Positions 24,917 through 33,117 of a stretch of DNA of 64,000 nucleotides are shown here, piece by piece. The first letter of the stretch is position 1. Each line of letters starts with the position of its first letter. This DNA comes from Pseudoalteromonas phenolica (lineage in GTDB: Bacteria > Pseudomonadota > Gammaproteobacteria > Enterobacterales > Alteromonadaceae), in NCBI RefSeq assembly GCF_001444405.1, contig NZ_CP013187.1:2356001-2420000 (forward strand), written 5' to 3'. A model generated the notes under the pieces. The model saw nothing but the letters and a program-made list of their open reading frames with translations. It did no database searches and was not told the origin of the DNA. The position numbers and the translations under genes are program-made.

Positions 24917-25617
24917 GTGACTTGTTTATAACTATTTATGTCTGTGCACTCATTACAGGGCTATTTTTAATTGCAAGAAAGCTGAATAGTAAATTTCATT
25001 CTCCTCTACTAAATCCGCTATTGCTTTGTATTGTGATGCTGAGTGCAATACTGATTTTTGCCGATATTAATTATAAAGACTTTTCAAAAAACAGTTACCC
25101 CATCCATTTCTTCTTGGAAGTTGCTGTTGTCGCACTCGCCTACCCGCTCTATCAGCAAATCCATGAAATTAAGCGCAGTTTGGGCTTGCTACTATTGAGT
25201 GGCTTTATAGGCGTAACCAGTGCCACATTGGTTGCTTTTGTACTATGCAAAATCTTTTCTGCGCCTGATGAATTATTAAATTCTTTACTTGCTCTCTCTG
25301 TTACAACTCCGATCACGCTCATTATCACAGATGGATTAAACGGGATCCCGGCTATCGCCGCCTTCATGGTAATACTCATAGGCATGTTTGGTGCAGTATT
25401 TGGTTTGTCATTATTTGACTTATTGAACATAAAAGATCAAAAAGCAAAAGGTCTAGCCTTGGGTGTTGTCTGCCACGGTATTGGCACTGCCGCTGCTATT
25501 GAACACAATACTCAAGCTGGCGCTTTTGCATCTGCTTCTATGATTGTAAGTGCGTTTATTACCGCTATTTGGGTACCTATACTATACACAATATTGATTC
25601 AGTTGAGTGTTGGGTGA
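24910..25617 (+). CDS. lrgB: LrgB/CidB family membrane protein
   Basis: 235 residues, about seven hydrophobic helices. The LrgB signature is clear in LALSVTTPITLIITDGLNG and in GVVCHGIGTAAAIEHN. It pairs with LrgA upstream (7-base overlap), the standard arrangement. No LytTR-type regulator is adjacent. Confidence 0.92.
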   Translation: MLSDLFITIYVCALITGLFLIARKLNSKFHSPLLNPLLLCIVMLSAILIFADINYKDFSKNSYPIHFFLEVAVVALAYPLYQQIHEIKRSLGLLLLSGFIGVTSATLVAFVLCKIFSAPDELLNSLLALSVTTPITLIITDGLNGIPAIAAFMVILIGMFGAVFGLSLFDLLNIKDQKAKGLALGVVCHGIGTAAAIEHNTQAGAFASASMIVSAFITAIWVPILYTILIQLSVG

Positions 25618-25740
25618 TTCTGAAAGCGTGCTTTAGGCAAGGAAACAAGCAAGAGTATTATAAAACAATGGGTTAATGTATTTCTTATGCTACCCTCTGA
25701 GTAACTCAATTATTTATTTTGAAACAATTAGGTATTTTCC

Positions 25741-26568
25741 GTGATCCAGCAAGAAATAGCACAAGTTGAACGTTATTACACAGTTATTAAAGACTATTTA
25801 GTCAATTATAGTATGCAAGTCGCTGCTGCTATCTTAATACTCATCATTGGATTGTGGGTATCTAAAAAAATCTCTAAAACAGTCGAGCGTTTATTACTTA
25901 AACATAATATTGATATTGCTTTGACCAACTTTATAGCCAATGTCGTGAAAGTTTTACTGATTGTGATGTTTGTGGTCATTGCCCTTGGAAAATTAGGTAT
26001 TAGCATTACCCCGTTTGTTGCTGCGATAGGTGCAGCCTCACTCGGTGCGGGCTTGGCTTTGCAGGGTATGCTTTCAAACTATGGGTCGGGCCTTGCGATT
26101 ATTGCTACTCGCCCATTTGTTGTCGGTGATACGATTTCTGTAAAAGGTGAATCTGGTCAGGTTAAAATGATAGAACTGGGTCATACCATTTTAATCAATG
26201 AAGAAAACGTCGAGATCACCATCCCAAACAAGCACATCGTTGGCGAAGTGCTGCATAACTCATTTAATAATTCATTGGTAAAGGGCGAAATAGGTATTGC
26301 TTATAGCGCTGACAGCGATAGAGCCATTAACGTCATCAAAAACATTCTCGCATCTCATGACAAAGTGGCGAGCGAGCCGCACGCTAAAATTGGCATAGAG
26401 CGCTTCGATGATAGCGCGGTGATTATTAGTTATCGGTATTGGGCACCTACAACCGAACTAATCGATACTAAACTCGATATTAACCAACAAATCTATGCCC
26501 AAATTAAAGCTGCTGATGTTGAAATTCCGTTCCCGCAACGTGTGGTGACCTTAAAGAATGAAGATTAG
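25741..26568 (+). CDS. mscS: MscS-type small-conductance mechanosensitive channel
   Basis: 275 residues (E. coli MscS 286), GTG start. Three membrane helices (about 18-40, 62-82, 90-112), the last being the pore helix with the packed Gly/Ala pattern GAASLGAGLALQGMLSN, followed by the beta domain motif ATRPFVVGDTI and the C-terminal vestibule. Opens on membrane tension to release solutes in osmotic downshift. The shared terminator follows. Confidence 0.92.
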   Translation: MIQQEIAQVERYYTVIKDYLVNYSMQVAAAILILIIGLWVSKKISKTVERLLLKHNIDIALTNFIANVVKVLLIVMFVVIALGKLGISITPFVAAIGAASLGAGLALQGMLSNYGSGLAIIATRPFVVGDTISVKGESGQVKMIELGHTILINEENVEITIPNKHIVGEVLHNSFNNSLVKGEIGIAYSADSDRAINVIKNILASHDKVASEPHAKIGIERFDDSAVIISYRYWAPTTELIDTKLDINQQIYAQIKAADVEIPFPQRVVTLKNED

Positions 26569-26603
26569 ATTAATCATCTTTTTGATATTTAATAGAAAGA
26601 CAT

Positions 26604-26634
26604 AAAAAAGCCGTTCGAATTGAACGGCTTTTTT
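26604..26634 (+). terminator. Bidirectional terminator between mscS and the XRE cassette
   Basis: AAAAAAGCCGTTC, GAATT loop, GAACGGCTTTTTT: T-runs on both strands, ending mscS on the plus strand and the small-peptide gene on the minus strand. Confidence 0.88.
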
Positions 26635-26666
26635 ATATTTTCTTTAAGAAACACTTAAGTTAAGGC

Positions 26667-26822
26667 TTAATAGGTTACAGGTGCAATTGGATCAGTTGAA
26701 GGGAGTTCAACTTTTTCTTGTTCTGCTTTTTGTTCCCTAGTTGGAAGCTTAGGACCATTTGCCCCACCACCTGTTGAACCACCACCTCTTACAAACTTAA
26801 GGTTTTGCTTTTGCAATTCCAT
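26667..26822 (-). CDS. 51-residue glycine-rich small protein (possible precursor peptide)
   Basis: Small open frame with GGAG 9 bases before its ATG, better than many real genes here. The peptide starts MELQKQNLKFVRGGG, then STGGGANGPKLP, an acid/base middle (REQKAEQEKVE) and a neutral end LPSTDPIAPVTY. No cysteines, no signal peptide, no membrane helix. Triple-glycine steps after a charged leader recall leader/core borders of secreted peptides, but this is only resemblance. It lies 22 bases after the stop of a membrane-protein gene and before a shared terminator, so it is the last gene of a three-gene unit with an XRE regulator. Confidence 0.65.
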   Translation of the reverse strand: MELQKQNLKFVRGGGSTGGGANGPKLPTREQKAEQEKVELPSTDPIAPVTY

Positions 26823-26844
26823 TTTGTATTCTCCAAATCATTAA

Positions 26845-27360
26845 CTAAACACTTTCTTGATTTAATTCTTTCTTCTTAGATACTTTAAAGCCATACGACA
26901 GGTAAATAAGTGAAGACAAGATAATCATAAATTTTTGCAAATTATCTCTTACATAAAGCTTATAATATGCATTATCAAACCAATATTTCCAGTACATGTA
27001 AACTTCTACTAAAGTAATGAAATTACTAACGATACAAATAACACTTACAGCAACCAAAATAGCTTCCTGAGGCGTATAACGGTGTTGATCATAAGCCTCA
27101 GAGAAAAATTTAATATATCCAAATTTTAAAGCCCAGTATCTTCTTCCAAATACGAAAACTAAAAATAATCCTGACATTGCCATTGACCATGCATAAAACC
27201 CTATCGGTTTAGTCATTGCCCAATTTAAAGAAAGTAAGCAAACAATTGAAGACAATAAACAACAAACAACCATATACCTTGCGTTTATGTCTTTCCAAGC
27301 AAGACATAATGTAATTGCACATGATATTGGTATTAATAAATCTAAAAAATGAAAACTCAT
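26845..27360 (-). CDS. Polytopic membrane protein of the XRE cassette, unknown
   Basis: 171 residues with four or five hydrophobic helices (about 5-20, 28-48, 56-72, 102-122, 142-160) and a basic tail (KVSKKKELNQESV). Rich in Tyr, Trp and Phe. No recognised domain. Its start overlaps the stop of the XRE gene (ATGA type, 4 bases), so the two are translated together. The sequence is visibly AT-richer than the flanking mscS and cysS genes, which suggests separate origin. Confidence 0.72.
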   Translation of the reverse strand: MSFHFLDLLIPISCAITLCLAWKDINARYMVVCCLLSSIVCLLSLNWAMTKPIGFYAWSMAMSGLFLVFVFGRRYWALKFGYIKFFSEAYDQHRYTPQEAILVAVSVICIVSNFITLVEVYMYWKYWFDNAYYKLYVRDNLQKFMIILSSLIYLSYGFKVSKKKELNQESV

Positions 27361-27659
27361 TCTTTCACCTCTTCAACATCTTCACTATTCTTATTTTCTT
27401 TGACATTTCTCTTACCGAAAACATCAAAGTATGAGACAGGATCGCGACCGCTGATCAACAGTATGTCTATAAATTTGCTGAGAGGGATTTCGTTTTTGCC
27501 GCTTTCCCAATTTGAAATGGTTGATTGGTCGCACTCAGATATCATACGCTTAGCAAGCTCAGCTTGACTTAAGCCTAGTTCTTGCCTGATTTGGCGAATA
27601 AATCGCTGTGCTTCAACCTTGAAGCTAAAAGTCTTCCTTTTGCGCTCGGTTGCTTTCAT
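27357..27659 (-). CDS. XRE-family HTH transcriptional regulator
   Basis: 100-residue protein with a Cro/CI-type helix-turn-helix at about 20-75 (IRQELGLSQAELAKRM, then QSTISNWESGKNEIPLSKF). A basic N-terminal extension (KATERKRKTFSF) and a charged C-terminal tail flank it; there is no effector domain. AAGGAAAT precedes the ATG. Head gene of a unit with the membrane protein and the 51-residue peptide; it probably regulates its own operon. Confidence 0.85.
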   Translation of the reverse strand: MKATERKRKTFSFKVEAQRFIRQIRQELGLSQAELAKRMISECDQSTISNWESGKNEIPLSKFIDILLISGRDPVSYFDVFGKRNVKENKNSEDVEEVKE

Positions 27660-27830
27660 TATTTCCTTTCCAAGAAAAGCTATATCCTTAGCTTTTTTAA
27701 TAAAACAGTTTTACTAAGTTGAGTCATACATGACTAAAAATTAACAGCATAATAACAGAGCCGTTTCATAAGTGAAACACTCTTTTTGGTTCTTCATTAG
27801 GCATAGTAAGCAAGATTTGTGATGTTAAGC

Positions 27831-27851
27831 AAAAAGCCCGTTCGACTTAAC
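27831..27851. repeat. Degenerate copy of the mscS terminator arm on the far side of the XRE cassette
   Basis: AAAAAGCCCGTTCGACTTAAC here resembles AAAAAGCCGTTCGAATTGAAC at 26605-26625 (one inserted base, two substitutions). The two copies flank the XRE/membrane/peptide cassette in direct orientation. Could be a trace of insertion or chance similarity of terminator-like DNA. The rest of 27660-27864 holds no gene. Confidence 0.35.
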
Positions 27852-27864
27852 TCAGAGATAAACA

Positions 27865-27895
27865 TAAAAAAGGCCCGATTGTATAATATCGGGCC
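27865..27895 (-). terminator. Terminator of cysS
   Basis: On the minus strand GGCCCGAT, 8-base loop, ATCGGGCC and seven T, about 30 bases after the cysS stop codon. Confidence 0.9.
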
Positions 27896-27924
27896 TCTGT
27901 ATTAATTTTTAACTTAAAGCTTAT

Positions 27925-29304
27925 TTATGCTTTGCGCCAAGTCGTTTTTCCAGCACTGTCTTCAAGTACCACACCCATCGCCGTTAACGCATCACGCGCT
28001 GCATCCGCAGCGGCCCAATCTTTATTCGCACGCGCTGTTAAACGCTGCTCAATTAACGCTTCAATCTTAGCAACTTCGTCGTCGTCTTGGTCGCCTTGTA
28101 AGAATTGCTCTGGCTGTTGCTGCGCAATACCTAATACTTCAGCTAACTTCACAAGAATAAACGCGTGCTCGCCCGCCGCTTTTGCATCCTTTTCTTTTAG
28201 CAAGTTCACTTCTTTTGCTAACTCAAAGATAACTGGCAGCGCTTCTGGTGTATTGAAGTCATCGTTCATCGCTGTTTCAAAACGCTTGGCAAACTCTGTT
28301 TGCTTATAATCAACTTCAACGAGCTCTACACCACGTAACGCTGTATAAATACGCTCAAGAGAAGAACGTGCTTGATCTAGGTTTTCTTGTGAGTAGTTAA
28401 GCTGGCTACGATAGTGACCGTTAATTAAAAAGTAACGTACAGTTTCGCGGTCGTATTGCTTTAAAACTTCACGAACAGTAAAGAAGTTACCCAACGATTT
28501 AGACATCTTCTCTTTATTTACTTGCACCATACCTGTATGGATCCAAGTATTCACGTAGTTACCGTTATTCGCGCAGCATGACTGGGCAATTTCATTCTCA
28601 TGGTGCGGAAACTGTAAGTCTGAACCACCACCATGAATATCGAAGTGCTCACCTAAATGTTTTTGGCTCATTGCACTACATTCGATGTGCCAACCAGGAC
28701 GACCTTCGCCCCAAGGTGATGACCAAGAAGGCTCACCTGCTTTGGCTTTCTTCCAAAGTACAAAATCTAGTGGATCATCTTTGCCTTCAGCGACTTCAAC
28801 TCTTGCTCCCGCTTGTAGCATATCTAAATCTTGCTGAGACAATTGACCGTATTGTTTAAATGTTGATACATCAAATAATACGTCGCCGTTTTGTGCAACG
28901 TAGGCGTGTTTCTTCTCAACAAGGCGTTCGATCATGTCGATGATTTCATTCATATGACCCGTTACCGTCGGCTCAATATCAGCTGGTAGCATGTTCAATG
29001 CTTCGAAGTCTTCGTGCATTGCTTTAGTCATACGAACCGTTAGGTCGTTAATCTCTTCATTGTTTTCAGCTGCACGTTTAATAATCTTGTCGTCTACATC
29101 GGTGATATTACGTACATATGTAACATCAAAGCCTAAATAGCGAAGATAGCGATTCATCACATCAAACGAAACATAAGTACGCGCGTGACCAACGTGGCAG
29201 AAATCATAAATGGTGATACCACACACATACATGTCGACTTTGCCTTCGACGAGAGGTTTAAACGGCGCTTTTTCACGAGTAAGTGTGTTGTATATCTGCA
29301 ACAT
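27925..29304 (-). CDS. cysS: Cysteinyl-tRNA synthetase
   Basis: Class I aminoacyl-tRNA synthetase charging tRNA-Cys; 459 residues (E. coli 461). Visible: zinc ligand in MYVCGITIYD, HIGH-type motif HVGHART, the second zinc site WHIECSAMS and the following HGGGSDLQFPHHENE, and KMSKS in KEKMSKSLGN. The C-terminal helical domain and anticodon region are complete. Single-gene unit, divergent from ppiB. Confidence 0.97.
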   Translation of the reverse strand: MLQIYNTLTREKAPFKPLVEGKVDMYVCGITIYDFCHVGHARTYVSFDVMNRYLRYLGFDVTYVRNITDVDDKIIKRAAENNEEINDLTVRMTKAMHEDFEALNMLPADIEPTVTGHMNEIIDMIERLVEKKHAYVAQNGDVLFDVSTFKQYGQLSQQDLDMLQAGARVEVAEGKDDPLDFVLWKKAKAGEPSWSSPWGEGRPGWHIECSAMSQKHLGEHFDIHGGGSDLQFPHHENEIAQSCCANNGNYVNTWIHTGMVQVNKEKMSKSLGNFFTVREVLKQYDRETVRYFLINGHYRSQLNYSQENLDQARSSLERIYTALRGVELVEVDYKQTEFAKRFETAMNDDFNTPEALPVIFELAKEVNLLKEKDAKAAGEHAFILVKLAEVLGIAQQQPEQFLQGDQDDDEVAKIEALIEQRLTARANKDWAAADAARDALTAMGVVLEDSAGKTTWRKA

Positions 29305-29487
29305 TGAGTCTGTTTCCTAATCCAATAATAGACATAAGCCGCAATCATAACACTTGAATTCGCCCTGCTCTATACCCGATTGCAGCTATTTCCCGATAAA
29401 TACACCATTAACACAAAGCTTTAACCGATTTATATTCTGCTATAAAATACATTCCTTTAATAAACACATATCGAATAGGTAACCACA

Positions 29488-29979
29488 ATGGTTGTACTTC
29501 AAACAAACTTTGGTGAAATCAAAGTAAACCTTTTTGCAGAAGAAGCGCCTGCAACAGTTGAAAACTTTTTAAACTACGCAAAGTCAGGCTTTTATGACGG
29601 CACTATCTTCCACCGTGTAATCGACGGTTTCATGGTTCAAGGTGGTGGTTTCGCTCAAGGTATGGAACAAAAATCTGTTCAAGCACCAATTCAAAATGAA
29701 GCAAACAATGGCCTGAGCAACAAAACGGGTACACTTGCTATGGCACGTACACCCGATCCTCACTCTGCGACAGCTCAGTTCTTCATCAACGTAAACGATA
29801 ATGACTTCTTAAACTTCTCTAGCGAAACATCGCAGGGTTGGGGTTACTGTGTATTCGGTGAAGTCGTAGAAGGCATGGACATCGTAAACAAGATCAAATC
29901 TGTTGCTACAGGTTCTGCTGGCTTCCACCAAGACGTTCCACTTGAAGATGTGATCATCGAGAAAGTGACTGTTGCTTAA
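29488..29979 (+). CDS. ppiB: Peptidyl-prolyl cis-trans isomerase B (cyclophilin)
   Basis: Cytoplasmic cyclophilin, 163 residues, no signal peptide. The active-site arginine motif is FHRVIDGFMVQGGGF, and the later ATAQFFINV segment is also canonical. AGGT stands before the ATG. Upstream of cysS in divergent orientation, and just before lpxH, the common gammaproteobacterial arrangement cysS/ppiB/lpxH. Confidence 0.96.
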   Translation: MVVLQTNFGEIKVNLFAEEAPATVENFLNYAKSGFYDGTIFHRVIDGFMVQGGGFAQGMEQKSVQAPIQNEANNGLSNKTGTLAMARTPDPHSATAQFFINVNDNDFLNFSSETSQGWGYCVFGEVVEGMDIVNKIKSVATGSAGFHQDVPLEDVIIEKVTVA

Positions 29980-29998
29980 ATCTTAATGTTAAGCGACT

Positions 29999-30030
29999 AA
30001 GGCTAGGTGCGCACCTAGCCTTGCCTTTTT
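29999..30030 (+). terminator. Terminator of ppiB
   Basis: AAGGCTAGGT GCGC ACCTAGCCTT is a perfect palindrome followed by GCCTTTTT, 20 bases after ppiB. It lies before lpxH, so lpxH may depend on read-through or its own promoter. Confidence 0.82.
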
Positions 30031-30067
30031 CATTACTCTCTATTCATTTTCTTTCTAGGCTTTTTGA

Positions 30068-30811
30068 ATGGCATCTCGCAAAACCTACTTTATCTCTGAC
30101 TTACATTTAACCGAAGACCGTCCTGACATCACCAATGCATTCAAGCTATTTCTTGAAACACATATGACTAATGACGTCGACGCCTTGTATATTCTTGGAG
30201 ATTTTTTTGAAGTATGGATCGGCGATGATGGTCATACAACACTGACCGACGAAGTTGCCTCGCTGTTGAAATCTGTATCAGATAAAGGCATTTCGGTCTT
30301 TTTTATCCATGGAAATCGAGATTTTTTACTTGGGGATAAATATGCTAATCAAGCAGGCATGACGTTACTACCTGAACAAAAAGTCATTGATTTATACGGT
30401 ACACCCACAGTCATTCTGCACGGCGACGAAATGTGCACCCAAGATGTTGCCTATCAAAAGTTCCGTAAGAAGAGTCGCGGCTGGTGGTGGCCAAAACTGA
30501 TGCTCGCCATGCCACTCAGTTATAGAAGAAAAGTCGCTAAACAAGCGCGCCAAAAAAGTATTGAAAGCCAAAAAGGCAAGCCATTAGATATTCTAGATGT
30601 CACCGCTGACGCAGTATTAGATATGTTTGCAAAGCACAATGTAAAACACATGATCCATGGTCATACACACAGACCAAATGTACACACAATTGAAAAAGAC
30701 GGAGACACTTTAACCAGAACGGTACTCGGTGATTGGTATTCGCAAAGCTCTTATTTAGTGGTCACTGAAAATGACCAAACGTTACACCAAGGAAAACCAT
30801 TTACCGGATAA
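30068..30811 (+). CDS. lpxH: UDP-2,3-diacylglucosamine diphosphatase LpxH
   Basis: Peripheral inner-membrane metallophosphoesterase that cleaves UDP-2,3-diacylglucosamine to lipid X in lipid A synthesis. 247 residues (E. coli 240). All metal motifs are present: ISDLHL, GDFFEVWIGDD, HGNRDFLLG, LHGDEMCT and IHGHTHRP. Two manganese ions are expected by family. It follows ppiB on the same strand. Confidence 0.95.
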   Translation: MASRKTYFISDLHLTEDRPDITNAFKLFLETHMTNDVDALYILGDFFEVWIGDDGHTTLTDEVASLLKSVSDKGISVFFIHGNRDFLLGDKYANQAGMTLLPEQKVIDLYGTPTVILHGDEMCTQDVAYQKFRKKSRGWWWPKLMLAMPLSYRRKVAKQARQKSIESQKGKPLDILDVTADAVLDMFAKHNVKHMIHGHTHRPNVHTIEKDGDTLTRTVLGDWYSQSSYLVVTENDQTLHQGKPFTG

Positions 30812-30869
30812 TTTACTAGTAAAAGATTGAATATAGCAACCGAGCTTGGTTTCCTCTAAATGCCCTAAT

Positions 30870-31391
30870 TTATTGAGCTTTTGTTCCAATATCGGCCAAC
30901 AGCATATCTATATTTTCAGCTTCTCTTTGTAACGCCCTTATTTCATGTGCTAATAACTTTTCTAGTTCATGCTCACAAACAGGCGTTGGCGCTTCGACAC
31001 ATTTAAGTAAAAGTTCAGGACAAAGGCGATTAAAGATGTACTTTGCTCTTTTCATATGAAAACTCGAAGTGATCAGTACAATTTCAGAAATAGCAGCCTG
31101 TTTTAAGGTTGGCTGTGTCAGTAAAGCATCTTCTAGCGTAAAACGGCTTTCGGCGATGGGCAAAAATTGAGTATGGGGAACACCCAACACTTTTAAATAA
31201 GCTTTTACGTAATCTGCATGAGCATGTTCAGTCACATTGAAATGCGCACCAAACCCACCGGTACAAAGGATCTTTAACTCTGGATAGTTTAGATGGTATT
31301 CGAAAGTTGTCTGACATCGTGATTTAACAATTTCAGACAACTCCCCTTGGGCATTATTTGGTCCGCCCAGTAAAACAATCGCTTTTGACAT
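30870..31391 (-). CDS. YdcF/SanA (DUF218) family protein
   Basis: 173 residues, cytoplasmic form without membrane helix. DUF218 marks: a start AIVLLGGP, the CTGGFGA segment, the SRFTLEDALLT (E-x-S/T rich) motif and ITSSFHMKRAKYIF. Family members include ElyC and SanA, linked to envelope; substrates are unknown. Same direction as, and 30 bases after, miaE. Confidence 0.85.
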   Translation of the reverse strand: MSKAIVLLGGPNNAQGELSEIVKSRCQTTFEYHLNYPELKILCTGGFGAHFNVTEHAHADYVKAYLKVLGVPHTQFLPIAESRFTLEDALLTQPTLKQAAISEIVLITSSFHMKRAKYIFNRLCPELLLKCVEAPTPVCEHELEKLLAHEIRALQREAENIDMLLADIGTKAQ

Positions 31392-31421
31392 TTAATCCCT
31401 TTAATCTGTCTTTTAAATTTT

Positions 31422-32180
31422 CTAAGCTAGCGTCGGCGCACCTGAATGGAACTTAAAGTCTTCATCTGGAGAGGCTATTAATTCAGCTTCTACTTCACCA
31501 AAAAATGCGACTCGCTCAGAGATGTCTTTACCTGCAATTTCTTCTGCCAGTGTCAGGTAGTCCTGATAATGACGCGCTTCAGAGCGCAGTAACGACACGT
31601 AAAAATCACCTAGTTTCTTGTCTACATGTGGGGCTAGTTTTGCAAATCGTTCACAAGAGCGGGCTTCGATATAAGCGCCACAAATCAACTTATCGATGAG
31701 TTTTTCTGGCTCATACGTGCGAACATGTTTAAGCAGTCCACTTGCGTAACGACTTGATGCACAATATTCGTATTCAACACCACAGTCATGCATGATCTCT
31801 AATACTTGATAAAAGTGATGTAACTCTTCTTTAATAAGCAAGACCATTTTATCAATCAAATCTTGGCCATAAGCGGTCTGTGCTTTAGGCACCATTGATT
31901 TATTCAACTTATTGCAATCTGCTAGCTCTTCCCAGCTACCAATCTTGCGATAAGTAAAATCTTCATAAGGCTTAAGCCACTCTAAGAGCGCCGTGCCACT
32001 GTCTTTATCTACTGCGTATTTACGAATTAAATACATGGCAGATTGCGCTGCTTTTAGCTCGCAGACCATATGGTCAATTAAAATGACTGGTAGGTTTTTA
32101 GGGTCTTTTGCTGCTTCAATCCAACTAGTTGGGGTTTCGCATTGCAAGAATTGATTTATTGGCTCTAAAAGCTTATCCAA
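31422..32180 (-). CDS. miaE: tRNA 2-methylthio-N6-isopentenyladenosine-37 hydroxylase MiaE
   Basis: Di-iron, oxygen-dependent enzyme that hydroxylates the isopentenyl group of ms2i6A37 in tRNA. 252 residues. Ferritin-like four-helix bundle with iron ligands visible in CELKAAQ, EELHHF, EARSCER and EARHYQDY. E. coli lacks miaE, whereas Salmonella and many marine gammaproteobacteria have it. Not next to other tRNA-modification genes here. Confidence 0.93.
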   Translation of the reverse strand: MDKLLEPINQFLQCETPTSWIEAAKDPKNLPVILIDHMVCELKAAQSAMYLIRKYAVDKDSGTALLEWLKPYEDFTYRKIGSWEELADCNKLNKSMVPKAQTAYGQDLIDKMVLLIKEELHHFYQVLEIMHDCGVEYEYCASSRYASGLLKHVRTYEPEKLIDKLICGAYIEARSCERFAKLAPHVDKKLGDFYVSLLRSEARHYQDYLTLAEEIAGKDISERVAFFGEVEAELIASPDEDFKFHSGAPTLA

Positions 32181-32322
32181 GGCTGACTCTCAAAGTGAAT
32201 CTAATAAAAATTAGCGCGAATTGTATCATAAAACTGGCTCAGGCTAATGCATTGGATCAAAGGAAGATTATTGCGTTCAAAGAATTCAAAACTTTTCAAT
32301 TAGACGAAAGTTTAACCATTTC

Positions 32323-32351
32323 TTGACAAAGAAATGCTTCTTACGCATAAA
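32323..32351 (+). promoter_or_regulatory. Predicted promoter of the Yip1 gene
   Basis: Perfect TTGACA (32323-32328), 17-base spacer, CATAAA (32346-32351, 4/6). The leader would be about 55 bases and ends with a strong AAGGAGG before the ATG at 32412. Confidence 0.6.
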
Positions 32352-32411
32352 TAACTATGAAAGATGTATAAAAAACACACACCCTTTGCCAAATTCTGAT
32401 AAGGAGGCCTT

Positions 32412-33011
32412 ATGATTTTAAATCATTTATGGGGCTTGTACGCTCATCCACTCGAAGAGTGGCAAACCATAGATAATCGTCATGAGAGCATGAAGTATAG
32501 TTTATCTCATATCGCACTTATCGCATTAATCCCAAGTATTATGGGATACATTTCTTCTGTACACATTGGTTGGCGCATCGGCACATCTGACGTCGCATTT
32601 CTAACACATGAAAGTGCCCTATTGATCGGTGTCGCTATGTATTTTGCACTGATTATGGGGGTATTTGCTCTAGCCTATTTAGCACATTGGATGGCGGTTA
32701 CATTCGGAGCTAAGCCAACGTATACACAAACTTTAGAACTTGCAGCTTATACAGCAACACCATTATTTATGTCAGCTATTTCTGCTGTTTTTCCTGAGTT
32801 GTGGTTTGTAGTGACTGTCGGTATGGCCGCACTGGCTTACTCTGTTTACTTACTTTATACTGGTGTGCCTATTTTAATGCACATCCCTGAGGAACGAGGC
32901 TTTATCTATGCCAGCTCTGTAGTGACTTGTGGATTGGTCTTAATTGTAATTATTATGGCTGGAACGGCTATTTTATGGACTAATGGCATAATTAGCCCTA
33001 CCTTTAGTTAG
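32412..33011 (+). CDS. Yip1 domain membrane protein
   Basis: 199 residues, five hydrophobic helices (about 30-50, 70-95, 115-130, 135-155, 165-190), matching bacterial YIP1 proteins (start ILNHLWGLYAHPLEEW; central YTATPLFMSAI). Function unknown. Own promoter and a very strong ribosome site (AAGGAGG). Confidence 0.82.
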   Translation: MILNHLWGLYAHPLEEWQTIDNRHESMKYSLSHIALIALIPSIMGYISSVHIGWRIGTSDVAFLTHESALLIGVAMYFALIMGVFALAYLAHWMAVTFGAKPTYTQTLELAAYTATPLFMSAISAVFPELWFVVTVGMAALAYSVYLLYTGVPILMHIPEERGFIYASSVVTCGLVLIVIIMAGTAILWTNGIISPTFS

Positions 33012-33055
33012 GGTGCTCTGTTGAGTCCCTAAATTTTTGCTTTTATCCAAAAGTT

Positions 33056-33081
33056 AAAAGGAGCGAATAATCGCTCCTTTT
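33056..33081 (+). terminator. Bidirectional terminator between the Yip1 gene and purF
   Basis: AAAAGGAGCGA, ATAA loop, TCGCTCCTTTT with more T on the plus strand; convergent genes on either side. Confidence 0.87.
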
Positions 33082-33117
33082 TATTTACGGTGTATTTATT
33101 AGTTATTACTAACTAAT

